From the NCBI GenBank assembly GCA_022826945.1, contig JAJDTY010000086.1, positions 1 through 64,000 of the forward strand: a stretch of DNA of 64,000 nucleotides, given 5' to 3'. Within the stretch, counting starts at the first letter, position 1. The number at the start of each line of letters is the position of its first letter. Shown here one piece after another: positions 43,683 through 52,959 of this stretch. Below the pieces are notes generated by a model, which saw only the letters and a list, made by a program, of their open reading frames with translations, did no database searches and was not told where the DNA came from. This DNA comes from Candidatus Binatia bacterium (lineage in GTDB: Bacteria > Desulfobacterota > Binatia > Bin18). The translations under genes were made by a program, and so were the position numbers.

Positions 43683-44273
43683 TCACGGTAGAGGCTCAAG
43701 CGTGTCAATCAGACGACGGGCACACTCGTAGGCCGCCTTTCTATACGTGTCGGGAAGTTGCAACGGCGCCAGCGCTTCGTAATTGGAATACAGAGCAATG
43801 ATACCGGAGGCTACAGTCCAGCAGTTTTTTCGACTGGCCTGAGGAAAGGCGAGATTGAGCTGAGTGGCCACCACCTGAATAAATTCTTCCATCGATTGAC
43901 CGAGAAGCTCTTGGATTTTTGGATACTGTCCGGCCTCGACGACGAGCTTTCCGAAAATGATGCTCTCTTCACTCACGCCTGAAGATGTTGGAGAAAAAAG
44001 CCATGCTAACAGCTTTTGGGCACGATCTTTCCGCGGGAGATAGGCAACGAGCTTCTCCAGTTGCCCGCTATATTTCTCAACGAGACGTTCAACCAGAGCA
44101 CTGATGAGGGCAGATCGATTGCCAATATAGTGCCGCAGGATACTCCGTTTGACCCCTGCTTCTTCAGCTACGCGTTCGAGCGAAGACCCTTCTAGGCCGT
44201 ACTGCAAGACGCACCGCTCAAAGGCGTCAAGAATTTGAGCCGTCCGTTCTTGCGTGAGATCTCTCCGTGGCAT
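43683..44273 (-). CDS. TetR family transcriptional regulator
   Basis: A 196-residue repressor-type protein. The N-terminal helix-turn-helix is clear: RTAQILDAFERCVLQYG, LEGSSLERVAEEAGVKRS, then ILRHYIGNRSALISAL (the usual tyrosine-containing recognition end). The C-terminal ligand domain (about residues 75-190) is unremarkable. It is divergent from the DUF2141-membrane protein-Rieske oxygenase operon. The intergenic region carries inverted and direct repeats over the promoter, so it most likely represses that operon and perhaps itself, released by an unknown ligand. Confidence 0.92.
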   Translation of the reverse strand: MPRRDLTQERTAQILDAFERCVLQYGLEGSSLERVAEEAGVKRSILRHYIGNRSALISALVERLVEKYSGQLEKLVAYLPRKDRAQKLLAWLFSPTSSGVSEESIIFGKLVVEAGQYPKIQELLGQSMEEFIQVVATQLNLAFPQASRKNCWTVASGIIALYSNYEALAPLQLPDTYRKAAYECARRLIDTLEPLP

Positions 44274-44389
44274 CGGTCCTCTCGTCGCCGCCGCTAAGCT
44301 TGTTCTACCCGAGCGCTGGCCGGGAGCAAAGACCGGTCAATCTCCGCTTGTGGCTGGTTGAAGAAGAAAGAGTTATATATATTTTCATT

Positions 44390-44434
44390 ATTGACAATCT
44401 ATTTTCTCCCCTGTAGATTGTCGATATTGACAAT
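44390..44434 (+). promoter_or_regulatory. Promoter with candidate TetR operators
   Basis: A -35-like TTGACA (44391-44396) and -10-like TAGATT (44414-44419) are separated by 17 bases. Over them lies an inverted repeat: GACAATCTA (44393-44401) and TAGATTGTC (44414-44422), nine perfect pairs with a 12-base spacer. ATTGACAAT occurs at 44390-44398 and again at 44426-44434. An AGAGGAGG ribosome site leads to the ATG at 44455. Overlap of repeats with the promoter is what a TetR-type repressor site would look like. Confidence 0.7.
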
Positions 44435-44454
44435 TTTAAGAGGAGGACAAAATC

Positions 44455-44931
44455 ATGCTATATAGACAACATCGCGCGCTTACACAAACCTTGAAGAAAG
44501 GCGTCAGTACCCTGGGTCTTCTGGCTGGTATGAGCCTCACCCCCATCCACGGTTGGGCAGGGGATCTCACTATAGAAGTGAGAGGGGTACGCAACGCGCA
44601 GGGCAATATCATCGCCGTACTCTATGATGAGCAACAGGCATTCCTTGCTCAGGACTGGATGCGCGCAACGGCAAGCGTACAACTCGTCGCACGGGAAGGG
44701 ACGACACGGTTTACTATTCATGATCTCAACCCAAAGTCCTATGCCGTTGCCGTCCTGCACGATGAGAACGGGAATGCGGATCTCGACCTGCGGGATGCTG
44801 TGCCGACTGAGGGCTACGCGTATTCCCAAGGAGCAGGGCAGTTCCAACTCCCTTCTTTTGAGGAGGCGCGCTTCGAGGTTACCAGCAAAGATGCTCCGGT
44901 TATCATCCAGCTCATCTATCATCAGCGTTAA
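44455..44931 (+). CDS. Secreted DUF2141 protein
   Basis: A 158-residue exported protein. A signal peptide covers about residues 1-35 (core STLGLLAGMSLTPIHGWA). The mature part is DUF2141: LTIEVRGVRNAQGNIIAVLYDE, then the diagnostic AVLHDENGNADLDLR and a GYAYS segment. The domain is a beta-sandwich of unknown function found in the envelope of many bacteria. It is the first gene under the TetR-controlled promoter and precedes a small membrane protein and a Rieske oxygenase. Confidence 0.9.
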   Translation: MLYRQHRALTQTLKKGVSTLGLLAGMSLTPIHGWAGDLTIEVRGVRNAQGNIIAVLYDEQQAFLAQDWMRATASVQLVAREGTTRFTIHDLNPKSYAVAVLHDENGNADLDLRDAVPTEGYAYSQGAGQFQLPSFEEARFEVTSKDAPVIIQLIYHQR

Positions 44932-44965
44932 GACTCCCAGCGAGTGCTCCTTTGGAGAGAAGCAC

Positions 44966-45223
44966 ATGAAGGCTACCAAATGGCGCTCTGTTCTCGGTCT
45001 CCTCCTCGTCTATATCGCTGTGTTTCTCAATTGGCAGTGGCTGTGGGGCGTACTGTTCTTGTTCTGGATTATCCCCGATTTTTTTACCGGAGAGACCTCT
45101 TTTATTGAGCCTATCGAGCGACAAGAGAATCCTATCCTGTACTGGACAATTCTCCTGACGTGGCTTGTCTTGAGCCTCTATCTGCTGGCGACCCTTTTCT
45201 TTGATGAAGGGGTTCTTTTATGA
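44966..45223 (+). CDS. Small two-helix membrane protein
   Basis: An 85-residue protein with hydrophobic segments at about residues 8-38 (aromatic-rich NWQWLWGVLFLFWIIP) and 60-80 (WTILLTWLVLSLYLLATLFF). TTTGGAGAGAAGCAC precedes the ATG. Its stop overlaps the oxygenase start by four bases (ATGA), so its translation is coupled to that gene. I recognise no family. It may anchor or serve the oxygenase at the membrane, but that rests only on position. Confidence 0.7.
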   Translation: MKATKWRSVLGLLLVYIAVFLNWQWLWGVLFLFWIIPDFFTGETSFIEPIERQENPILYWTILLTWLVLSLYLLATLFFDEGVLL

Positions 45224-46374
45224 GTACGACCCTAACCATCCCTGTCCTTCCTGTTGAAGCGTATACTTCCCAAGACTGGTTTGAAGTCGAGCAGCGGGTC
45301 ATTTTTAGTCAGACCTGGCAATTTGCCGGGCTCATCGAAGACCTGGCCGAGCCTGGAGATTATTTGACAGTTCAGGCTGGGCAGAACAATATCGTCGTCC
45401 TATGCGACAGGGACAGACAGCTACGTGCGTTTCACAATATCTGTCGCCACCGAGGCACGCCGCTCCTGCGCGCTGCCGGGCGGATTCACGGGGCCATTAC
45501 GTGTCCTTATCACAATTGGATGTATTCATTTGAAGGCACGCTCATAGGCGTCCCGCAAAAAAGTACTCAATTCCCTGAGACTGATCTCCGGCAGCTCTGC
45601 TTGCACCACGCTTCGGTAGAGACCTGGCGTGGGATGATTTTTACGCACTCTGACTCACACGCGGAGCCTTTAACGCGGTGGTTTACCGGCGTGGAGGAAT
45701 ATCTGGGGCCGCACCAGCCCGAAGAGCTAGTCGAAGATGAGAGTGCTCGCACCCGCCATGAGATCAATGCGAATTGGAAAGTTGTGGTCGAAAACTATAT
45801 TGATGGCTACCACTTGTCTCACCTGCATTCCGATACCTTGTCTATGTACAATCACAAAAAAATTGAATCTGGCTTCGTCGGCCCGCACTTTGTTTTTTAT
45901 CAACCACTAGCCAAAGACTATTTGGACAGCATCGAGACAAAAACTCGTCTCTCCGTGGGTGACCATATCCCGACAGAGCAACTTGGGGCGTATGTGCCCC
46001 TGTTATTTCCGAACCTTGGACTCGCAGAAACAGAGGCGGACTGGTCGATCTTCCATATTATTCCACTCACACCCGAGAAGACGCTGGTTAAAACGCGCTC
46101 GAAGTTGATACCTGTGTCCCCGTGGGCTTATACCAAACGACAATGGGCTTCTTGGGAATATTGTCAGTCACAAGGTCAGAAGCCATCAAACACTCAGAAT
46201 GAGCAAGACCCTCTGGCCTCCGGCGATTTTATGGCGGAGGATATATTTATCTGTGAGCAATTACAGAGCGCTCTTCGGTCCCCCTATTTCGCTGTCAGCG
46301 CGACAGCAAAAGACCTGGAACAATCAATCGTACAGTTTCAGAAATTGATCAAAAATTGGGTTGAAAGCAGTTGA
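45220..46374 (+). CDS. Rieske non-heme iron oxygenase alpha subunit
   Basis: A 384-residue ring-hydroxylating-type oxygenase. The Rieske [2Fe-2S] site is NICRHRGTPLL with CPYHNWMYSFEG (about residues 75-105). The mononuclear iron site shows ENYIDGYHLSHLHSDTL (two histidines) and a later aspartate candidate in DFMAEDIFICEQ. It would use O2 and external electron carriers, which are not encoded here, to oxidise an organic substrate, possibly quaternary amine, aromatic or sterol-like. It is the third gene of the TetR-controlled operon. The upstream part is AT-richer than its surroundings, which may signal acquisition. Confidence 0.88.
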   Translation: MSTTLTIPVLPVEAYTSQDWFEVEQRVIFSQTWQFAGLIEDLAEPGDYLTVQAGQNNIVVLCDRDRQLRAFHNICRHRGTPLLRAAGRIHGAITCPYHNWMYSFEGTLIGVPQKSTQFPETDLRQLCLHHASVETWRGMIFTHSDSHAEPLTRWFTGVEEYLGPHQPEELVEDESARTRHEINANWKVVVENYIDGYHLSHLHSDTLSMYNHKKIESGFVGPHFVFYQPLAKDYLDSIETKTRLSVGDHIPTEQLGAYVPLLFPNLGLAETEADWSIFHIIPLTPEKTLVKTRSKLIPVSPWAYTKRQWASWEYCQSQGQKPSNTQNEQDPLASGDFMAEDIFICEQLQSALRSPYFAVSATAKDLEQSIVQFQKLIKNWVESS

Positions 46375-46463
46375 CACCCCGAACATAACACCGAGTTGTA
46401 AAGCATAACGCAAAGCAAGGGACGGGGCTTTTTCTTCCTCGTCGCTCACAGTAAAAGAGAGGC

Positions 46464-46955
46464 ATGAAAGATTTAACACTCTTAGGACGTACAGTGGGCG
46501 AACTGCTCAAGACGCATCGCCACACGATTGCGGTAGCCGAGTCTTCAGCCGGCGGTTTGATCTCGGCGGCTCTCCTGACCGTGCCGGGAGCGTCGGCGTA
46601 TTTTCTGGGCGGCGGGGTGATCTATACCCATGAAGCGCGTCGGTCACTACTGGCCCTGCCCGACGAAGCGCTTGAAGGTATTCGAGCGAGTACCGAGGAG
46701 TATGCGCTACGTCTTGCTCATCAGGTGCGGGAGCGTTTTGGGACAACCTGGGGGCTGAGTGAAACCGGAGCAACCGGACCGACCGGCAACCGCTACGGTG
46801 ATGCAGCCGGGCATGCGTGCTTTGCTGTTGTCGGACCGGTTGAAGAAACGTTGACCTTAGAGACCGGCAGTCCGGACCGGGAAGCAAATATGTGGACATT
46901 CACCCAGACCGCCCTTGATTTGCTAACCCAGTCTATTCAAAAAAGCTCCACGTGA
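46464..46955 (+). CDS. pncC: CinA C-terminal family nicotinamide-nucleotide amidase
   Basis: A 163-residue stand-alone PncC domain that would deamidate NMN to nicotinate mononucleotide for NAD recycling. AVAESSAGGLISAALLTVPGASAYFLGGGVIYT contains the serine/lysine-type active-site region, and LSETGATGPTGNRYGDAAGH is the second signature (family GxxGPxG, with an extra residue pattern). The C-terminal CinA domain alone is common and active in many bacteria. It starts 11 bases upstream of the next secreted protein, suggesting an operon. Confidence 0.85.
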   Translation: MKDLTLLGRTVGELLKTHRHTIAVAESSAGGLISAALLTVPGASAYFLGGGVIYTHEARRSLLALPDEALEGIRASTEEYALRLAHQVRERFGTTWGLSETGATGPTGNRYGDAAGHACFAVVGPVEETLTLETGSPDREANMWTFTQTALDLLTQSIQKSST

Positions 46956-46965
46956 GGAGATTTCC

Positions 46966-47439
46966 ATGTCGTGTCGTATTCTCAAAGCACTGAAAACAAC
47001 GCTCTTCCTCATTTGTTGCCTGAGCCTGCTACCAGCCCCTTCGGTCTGGGCGCAGGGCGGAGTCGGCGTGGGCGGCGACCGGCCCTCGGCCAAGACCCGG
47101 CGCTTTCCTTTCAAAGTAGTGGTGACCGGCTTTCTCAATACCGATCCGGCCCCGGATGCCCTAGCGGTCATCCAACTCGGCGTGACCGGCTATCGGGGCG
47201 ATTTCCAACTCGAAGTCACGAATGTCACCGCGCCCGACTCGCCCCAGCTTACCCCGCGGCAGATTTTCCTGCACCGAGCCGGCAAGAGAAAGGCCGACCT
47301 CGATGTGACCGGTCCCCGTGACACACTCGCAAAAATCGCGCAGGCCCAGCCCGGCACCCCACTTGAACTCACCGGCTGGTACGCCCAGCGTGACGGCGAG
47401 TTTCGACTCGAAAACGTTCGCATTGTCGGCTTTGAGTAG
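46966..47439 (+). CDS. Secreted protein of unknown function
   Basis: A 157-residue protein with a good signal peptide (about residues 1-29, ending VWA-QG), then a short glycine-rich stretch and a beta-rich body. The end (GTPLELTGWYAQRDGEFRLENVRIVGF) looks like an OB- or small beta-barrel-type fold, but I do not assign a family. It sits 10 bases after the pncC gene and just before the decayed peptidase-like gene. Confidence 0.6.
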   Translation: MSCRILKALKTTLFLICCLSLLPAPSVWAQGGVGVGGDRPSAKTRRFPFKVVVTGFLNTDPAPDALAVIQLGVTGYRGDFQLEVTNVTAPDSPQLTPRQIFLHRAGKRKADLDVTGPRDTLAKIAQAQPGTPLELTGWYAQRDGEFRLENVRIVGFE

Positions 47440-47456
47440 TCGGGGACAAATAATTG

Positions 47457-48210
47457 ATGGCTCTATGCCATTCCAGAACGCTGTCTATCCTTCTCGTGCT
47501 CCTACTGTTGGTTACCATCTGTAGCGTCGTACAGGCTCAGCCAAAACGACCGCTCACGATTCCAGTGAAGCCAAGCAATCCTCAGCAGTCAGCGGCAGTG
47601 CAGCCCCTACCCGCGCGGGCAGAAATCCGCCGTGACCTGCACCTGGTTTTGAAAGCTTCGAATCTTTCCGAGCGTCTGGAGCACGACCTGGGTTTTGCCC
47701 AACTGCAAGCGAGCAAGCAATTCGAAGATATTGCCCTTGCGTTTTCACGCCTATCGGGCTGATTTCCGGCTCAGTCAGCCTGCTGACGAGTTCCGAGTGT
47801 AGTCAGTCGAGACCGATGCTCTGGGGCTAACCCACGTCCGTCGGCAACAGACCTTTCATGACATCCCTGTCTGGGCAGCCGAGTTGGTTGTGCACTTGAA
47901 CGCCGACACCCAGGTCTACCTCGTCCAGGGGCGCTATATTCCAACTCCGCACAATCTGTCTCCCGACCCGGAGCTGACAGAACAGACGGCATTACAGCAG
48001 GCTGCTGACCACCTGGGGCAACCTCTCACTAGGTGTCTCAAATGCCAGGCGACACTCGTGATTGTTGCGGCAGAAGGCAAAGCTCCACGTCTGGCCTATT
48101 GCGTCCTGGCTCTCCTGAGTGTGTCCGAGGGGAGGGAGGTCATGGTTGATGCTCAGACGGGCGGGGTATTGCAAAAACTGTCAACTGTACAGAGAAGACG
48201 CCAGCCATAG
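47457..48210 (+). pseudogene. Decayed FTP/PepSY propeptide-type gene (M4 peptidase paralogue)
   Basis: ATG at 47457 starts a signal peptide (LLVLLLLVTICSVVQA) and a propeptide-like helix. Near 47740-47760 the frame shifts: the natural continuation HAYRADFRLSQPADEFRV lies in another frame, is then broken by TAG (47800-47802), and resumes as SVETDALGLTHV, IPVWAAELVVHLNAD and so on to 48210. The latter parts match the FTP and PepSY segments of the intact giant peptidase just downstream (VPVWPADIIVHLNPAG; FVPTPKNLS). No peptidase domain remains. At least two lesions argue for a pseudogene from tandem duplication. Confidence 0.75.
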
Positions 48211-48358
48211 AGACCTTGACAGATAAAGGCGTTCTCGGATAGGTGCCTTTGGAGATACAAACAATATGCATGTAAGGAAGAATGTAGAGAAGCCTGTGTT
48301 TTTCCTGGTCAGAATTTTCCAAACCGAGACACTGCCAAGCAAACAATAGCACAAGGCT

Positions 48359-51300
48359 ATGACTGCTCGTCGAAAACACCATCAGAGACAAATGAGAAAA
48401 GCATGCGGCTGTGCAATCGCTCTCCTGACGATTTTCCTGCTAAACTGGAATCTGGCCGGTGGCAATACACCGGCATTGTATCTTCATCCCTTAGTTCAGC
48501 CCAGCACGCTTGCTCCGGCGAGCGACTCATTAGAGGTTGACCCGGATCCGCGCACAACCGTGTTGGCCCAGCGCCTCAGTCAGCATCTCGCCGGTCTCCA
48601 AACGGACGCACCATACACCCCGCCTCCCCAGCTTACTCCCGAGCAGCGCCAGGCCCTGTCCGAGCTTGAGACCCGTTGCCCAGGTGAGGTGTCGGTCAGC
48701 CTTCGTCCGTTGGCCGGCACGCCGCGCCAGATCACAGGCGCAGTGTTACAGCAGGCCATACACGGTGTCAGTGCAGTAGGCGATTCGCCTCTCACGACCG
48801 CCCGGACGTTTCTCCGCGCGAATTGTGACCTGCTGCGCCTTGACGACCCGAACGCCGAACTTGTCCTCGTTCGTCGGCATACCGATGAGTTGGACCGGAC
48901 GCATTTGCGTTTTCGTCAACAGTATCAGGGCGTGCCCGTCTGGCCGGCTGATATTATTGTTCACCTCAATCCAGCCGGCCAAGTGGATCTCATGAATGGG
49001 GCGTTCGTGCCCACACCAAAAAACCTCAGCACGACTCCAACGCTCGACGAAGCGACTGCGGTTGAGTACGCCCGCACTGGGCTGACTGACGGTGACAAAG
49101 CCGAGGTCACCTCCTCCGAACTCATCATCTACGCACCGGGCGACGCCCCGCCCCGCTTGGCCTGGAAGCTGGAGTTGGCCCTCGGTTTGCCCTCCCAGTG
49201 GCTGGTGATCATTGATGCCCTCAATGGAGACGAGTTGACGGCCTATAACCAGGTCATGCACCAAGCCCCCCAGCAGGAGTGCGGGGTTTTCGATGACCCG
49301 CCCCGGCCTCACCATTTCTCGGTCAGGAATGATAATACTGTTGTTGATCTGTTTGACAATCCTCGTCCGCTCAATATATGGCGGCAAGACTCCACTCGCT
49401 GGATGATTGATACCCGTACACATGGGTCCAATTCGGCACATCGGGGTCAGCACGATTGGATTCAGCGCGGTGCTATTTGGGTCCGCGATGCGCAGAACCA
49501 GGAAATCCTCTCCGACGCTCCTGTCGTTTGCCAGCAGCATGACCCGCCCCCTTGGCTGCCCGATGCAGTCAGCGCTTCGTATAATTTGTCTCAGGCCTAC
49601 AACTATTATCGGGATCGACACGGCCGGGATTCGTTTGACGATGATGGCGCATCGATTCATGCGATCGTCCGTTATGGTCAGAACCTTAAGAATGCGTTCT
49701 GGTCCCTCGGCTCGAATCTCATCGTCTTTGGCGATGGTCGTCCGTATGCTGGAGCGCTGGACATCGTGGGCCACGAGCTGACCCATGGGGTTGTCGAGCA
49801 TTCGGCGAATCTGCTCTATCAAGACCAGCCGGGCGCGTTGAACGAGGCGTTTGCCGACATTTTCGGCGAAATGATCGAAGCCCGGACCAGAGGCCGTCCA
49901 GACTGGATTACCGGCGGAGACCTGCGCCTCCCAGCCTCTGGCGGCGGTGGCCCGGACCTTGGCCGCCCGATCCGTAATATGGCAAACCCCGGGGCTTTCC
50001 TCACGCATCTCGGTCGCCCGTATCCGGAGAAAATGAGCGAGTTTTTTCGTATTCGGGAAAACAACGGCGGTATCCACATCAATAACAGTATTATCAACCG
50101 TGCCTTTTATCTGCTCGCAGAGGGTCTTGAAGGATCCATTGGCCTGCGTGCCGCCGAGTTGATTTTCTACCGTGCGCTGACCGAGCATCTGGTCCAGAAC
50201 TCGCAGTTTACTGATGCTCGTCTGGCCTGTATTGATGCCGCGAAAGAACTCGCACGCTCTGAGAAGTATTCAGATGTAGTCCGGCCAGACGCATTCCAGA
50301 AAGTAGCCGAGGCGTTTGGGAAGGTTGAGATTTACGACGTTGGCACCACCCCGAACCCGTCTCTCCCCAGCGTTCGCGGGCCGGATTCCACCCTCTTTGT
50401 GTATCGAGATGTCCTGGGCCAGTTTCGGCTGGGCCGGCGGGAAGCGGCCCAAGGCGACGGGGAACAAGGGGTCCAACTGGCTGAGGATATCGTGGTCCGC
50501 GCACGTCCCTCTGTCTCCCGTGACGGCAATTTGGCAGTCTTTGTCAATGCCGAAAACGACCTCTGCTTCATTGCAACCAATGGCACTGGACAACAGTGTC
50601 TTGAGTCTCCCGACCCGGTTGCGGCGGCGGCCATGTCCCCCGACGGTCGGTTGTTTGGCGTGATCCTGCTGAATAAGTTGGGTAACCCGGATAACACGAT
50701 CACCATTCTGAATGTGGAAACCGGGGAGCGGCGCACCTTTCTGCTCACCCCTTTTGCCCGTACTGTTCCCGTACCCGACACCCTCCCCTATGCGAGTACG
50801 ATCAATTTCACCGTCGACGGACAGTGGCTCATCTACGACGCCCTGAGTGCGGCGACCGTCAGCGGCGATGAGGATTATCTGGGCCAGCGTGGCCAGTGGA
50901 GCCTGTACGCCTTGGATCTCCAAACGGGCATGGGCTTCCCTTTGATTCCACCCGAACGCGGCGCTCATTATGCCTTTCCGGCCTTGAGTCAGACGAGCGA
51001 CAATTTTCTGATCTTTGACATGTTTGATGAGACTCGGAATCAATCGACAGTCTATACTGCCAAGCTGTGGACCGGAGAGATGAAGAAGATTGCGACGGTG
51101 GAGGGCGGCTTTGGCGTGCCCGGTTTTACTGGCGACGATACAGCGCTGGTGTTCTCTCAACGCGACCCGAGCGTGTCAACCGGGTTTTCCCTGGTCAGGC
51201 AACCGCTGAAGGCCGACCGTCTAAGCAAAGAAGGGGAACCATCCATTTGGCTGAAGAATGCCGAGATGGGCGTCATCTACCGCCGCCGTCCATCACGACC

Positions 51301-52159
51301 GGGCTTAACCGGCAGGTTGGAGAATCCTTCCCACGGCTCATCGCAGAGCGGTGTCGGGCGGTTCTCCGGCTGGGTGTGTATCACCGGACCGGGGGGAGAA
51401 CCCCCACCCCCCGCCGTGCCCGAAGTGGCAGAGCGGTATTTTTACGACGCGCTTGAGCACAAAGAAAAATCGGTAGACAACCGGGGGAACTGGTGGGCGC
51501 GGACCGGCTCAGGGAACAAAACGCACATCAGGGGACAGACGACTGTCCAGGAAGTGGTTGATCAAGTCCGACGTTTCACGATCTCTTACGTGGACGACGG
51601 CGGCTACGACCGAACAGAATTTTACGAGACGATTCTGGGCGCAGGCGGGATATTCACTATCGACATCGGTAATGTGCGGCTGAGTTGGACCATTACCGGT
51701 TTGTCAAAAAGCACCCTGCCACCGGACCCGCGCCGCCCGGCAGGCACGGTCAGTCCGCCACGGATCACCATTGATGTCGAGCCAGGCGCGACCGTGAGAA
51801 ATCAGGATGGTTCCCCCTGGAAACCGGTCCCGCTCACCCAGACCATGGATGAGTTGGGCCGGGATATGTACGTGGTGAATATTCTGGAGGACTATATTCC
51901 GGGCCGTCTCCCAGTGTCCAGCGTAGAGATTGAAATTAACGACACGACCCGAATTCCGGCTGCGTATGGAACCGAGCGGCGTGATACGACGAGTGTCTGC
52001 GGCGATAGCAAGAACGGCTTTGTCCTGCCGTACAACTGGAATCTGCTGGGCGATGGCACGCATACGGTGCGGGCAATCGCCGATGGGGTGGAGTTCGACA
52101 GCGCCACGTTTACCGTAACCACCCAGGGAACAGAGTTCCTGCGCGGTGCGGAGCGGTGA
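48359..52159 (+). CDS. Secreted M4 (thermolysin-like) metallopeptidase with beta-propeller region
   Basis: A 1266-residue exported zinc protease. There is a signal/anchor near residues 14-34, then the FTP and PepSY propeptide (about 110-310), the M4 catalytic domain with HELTH (H472, E473, H476), E496 in NEAFADI and H573 in GIHINNS. Spacing of H472 to E496 is 24, as in thermolysin. From about 690 to 990 TolB-like repeats (SRDGNLAVFVN, MSPDGRLFGVI) form a propeller. The C terminus ends with a YNWNLLGDGTHTVRAIADG motif, seen in many secreted bacterial proteins. Most M4 enzymes are 500-600 residues, so this is over twice normal. Likely extracellular protein degradation. Confidence 0.9.
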   Translation: MTARRKHHQRQMRKACGCAIALLTIFLLNWNLAGGNTPALYLHPLVQPSTLAPASDSLEVDPDPRTTVLAQRLSQHLAGLQTDAPYTPPPQLTPEQRQALSELETRCPGEVSVSLRPLAGTPRQITGAVLQQAIHGVSAVGDSPLTTARTFLRANCDLLRLDDPNAELVLVRRHTDELDRTHLRFRQQYQGVPVWPADIIVHLNPAGQVDLMNGAFVPTPKNLSTTPTLDEATAVEYARTGLTDGDKAEVTSSELIIYAPGDAPPRLAWKLELALGLPSQWLVIIDALNGDELTAYNQVMHQAPQQECGVFDDPPRPHHFSVRNDNTVVDLFDNPRPLNIWRQDSTRWMIDTRTHGSNSAHRGQHDWIQRGAIWVRDAQNQEILSDAPVVCQQHDPPPWLPDAVSASYNLSQAYNYYRDRHGRDSFDDDGASIHAIVRYGQNLKNAFWSLGSNLIVFGDGRPYAGALDIVGHELTHGVVEHSANLLYQDQPGALNEAFADIFGEMIEARTRGRPDWITGGDLRLPASGGGGPDLGRPIRNMANPGAFLTHLGRPYPEKMSEFFRIRENNGGIHINNSIINRAFYLLAEGLEGSIGLRAAELIFYRALTEHLVQNSQFTDARLACIDAAKELARSEKYSDVVRPDAFQKVAEAFGKVEIYDVGTTPNPSLPSVRGPDSTLFVYRDVLGQFRLGRREAAQGDGEQGVQLAEDIVVRARPSVSRDGNLAVFVNAENDLCFIATNGTGQQCLESPDPVAAAAMSPDGRLFGVILLNKLGNPDNTITILNVETGERRTFLLTPFARTVPVPDTLPYASTINFTVDGQWLIYDALSAATVSGDEDYLGQRGQWSLYALDLQTGMGFPLIPPERGAHYAFPALSQTSDNFLIFDMFDETRNQSTVYTAKLWTGEMKKIATVEGGFGVPGFTGDDTALVFSQRDPSVSTGFSLVRQPLKADRLSKEGEPSIWLKNAEMGVIYRRRPSRPGLTGRLENPSHGSSQSGVGRFSGWVCITGPGGEPPPPAVPEVAERYFYDALEHKEKSVDNRGNWWARTGSGNKTHIRGQTTVQEVVDQVRRFTISYVDDGGYDRTEFYETILGAGGIFTIDIGNVRLSWTITGLSKSTLPPDPRRPAGTVSPPRITIDVEPGATVRNQDGSPWKPVPLTQTMDELGRDMYVVNILEDYIPGRLPVSSVEIEINDTTRIPAAYGTERRDTTSVCGDSKNGFVLPYNWNLLGDGTHTVRAIADGVEFDSATFTVTTQGTEFLRGAER

Positions 52160-52179
52160 GAGCGGCAAATGCAACCGAC

Positions 52180-52959
52180 CTACAGATCAATCGGCAACTC
52201 AAGGTATTCGTGATAGATAAAGTCGCGGTGTTCGAGCAGTATCGGCTTCACCGCGGCTTGCACCACCGGATCAGTATTAATATACATGGCTCGAAGGCCG
52301 GCCGGCATCGGACACAGCTCGTGCGGCAGCGGTTGGATGAGCGCGGCAAACGTGGCCCAATAAATGTCGAGTGCGGACAACTGGTTGCCGATAAAAAACC
52401 GACTGCCATTGTTTTGCTGCTGTTCCAGGCGGGAGCCGAGCGTCGTCACAATGTTGGCCACCCGGGTCGGTGCGGCCTCGGCCTCCTCCTGATTATAGCC
52501 GTATTTATTCCCCATATGCGAGGCAAAGGCCCGCGCCGATTCGTCCGCACCCGAGTCGGTCAAGACCGTGTGGAGCAGCATCAGACGTTTGGACCAGCCA
52601 TAGCCATGCTCGCCGCACAGCTCGTTACAATAGCCGAACATCAGCATCCGCTCCTCGATATTGTCCGGTATCAAAGCCGGGGTCGGCTCAAGGCGCTCAG
52701 CCAAAAAAAGCTGCTCTATCCAGGTTGAGCGCGGCGGTTCATCGTTCCAGATCGCAACCGGAGCCGTCGCCTGCGCGGTCCATTCGGTCAGTTCCGTGTT
52801 GGGACCGCCGAGTTCCTGACGGACGCGGACATAGGGAATCTTTTTGACGTACAAAATACCCTTGGCAGCCTCGCTCCACGGACCTGGCACACCGAGCGTC
52901 AGCACGAGCCGCAATCCGGACAGTGTTCTGGCCTCTGCCACCTCAACAAATTCACCCAT
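52180..52959 (-). CDS. Glutathione S-transferase-like protein
   Basis: A 259-residue GST-fold protein. The N-terminal thioredoxin-like part has GILYVKKIPYVRVRQELGG and APVAIWNDEPPRSTWIEQLFLAER. The C-terminal all-helical part ends with FFIGNQLSALDIYWATF, the usual GST C-terminal motif with its N-capping S/T-x-x-D. ATG at 52959 is set by ATAAGGAGGGAGATC. The diiron protein gene is 248 bases upstream on the same strand. Substrate unknown; conjugation of reactive epoxide-type compounds is a possibility. Confidence 0.75.
   Translation of the reverse strand: MGEFVEVAEARTLSGLRLVLTLGVPGPWSEAAKGILYVKKIPYVRVRQELGGPNTELTEWTAQATAPVAIWNDEPPRSTWIEQLFLAERLEPTPALIPDNIEERMLMFGYCNELCGEHGYGWSKRLMLLHTVLTDSGADESARAFASHMGNKYGYNQEEAEAAPTRVANIVTTLGSRLEQQQNNGSRFFIGNQLSALDIYWATFAALIQPLPHELCPMPAGLRAMYINTDPVVQAAVKPILLEHRDFIYHEYLELPIDL

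Noticed and set aside
47457-48210. A second Sec or readthrough gene in the broken peptidase-like region
   Set aside because: The interruption involves a frameshift plus a TAG, not a single UGA at a cysteine position. Decay is the simpler explanation.
48746-50188. A 480-codon minus-strand open frame antisense to the M4 peptidase
   Set aside because: It has no recognisable domain and lies entirely opposite conserved peptidase motifs. It is a by-product of GC-rich codon use.
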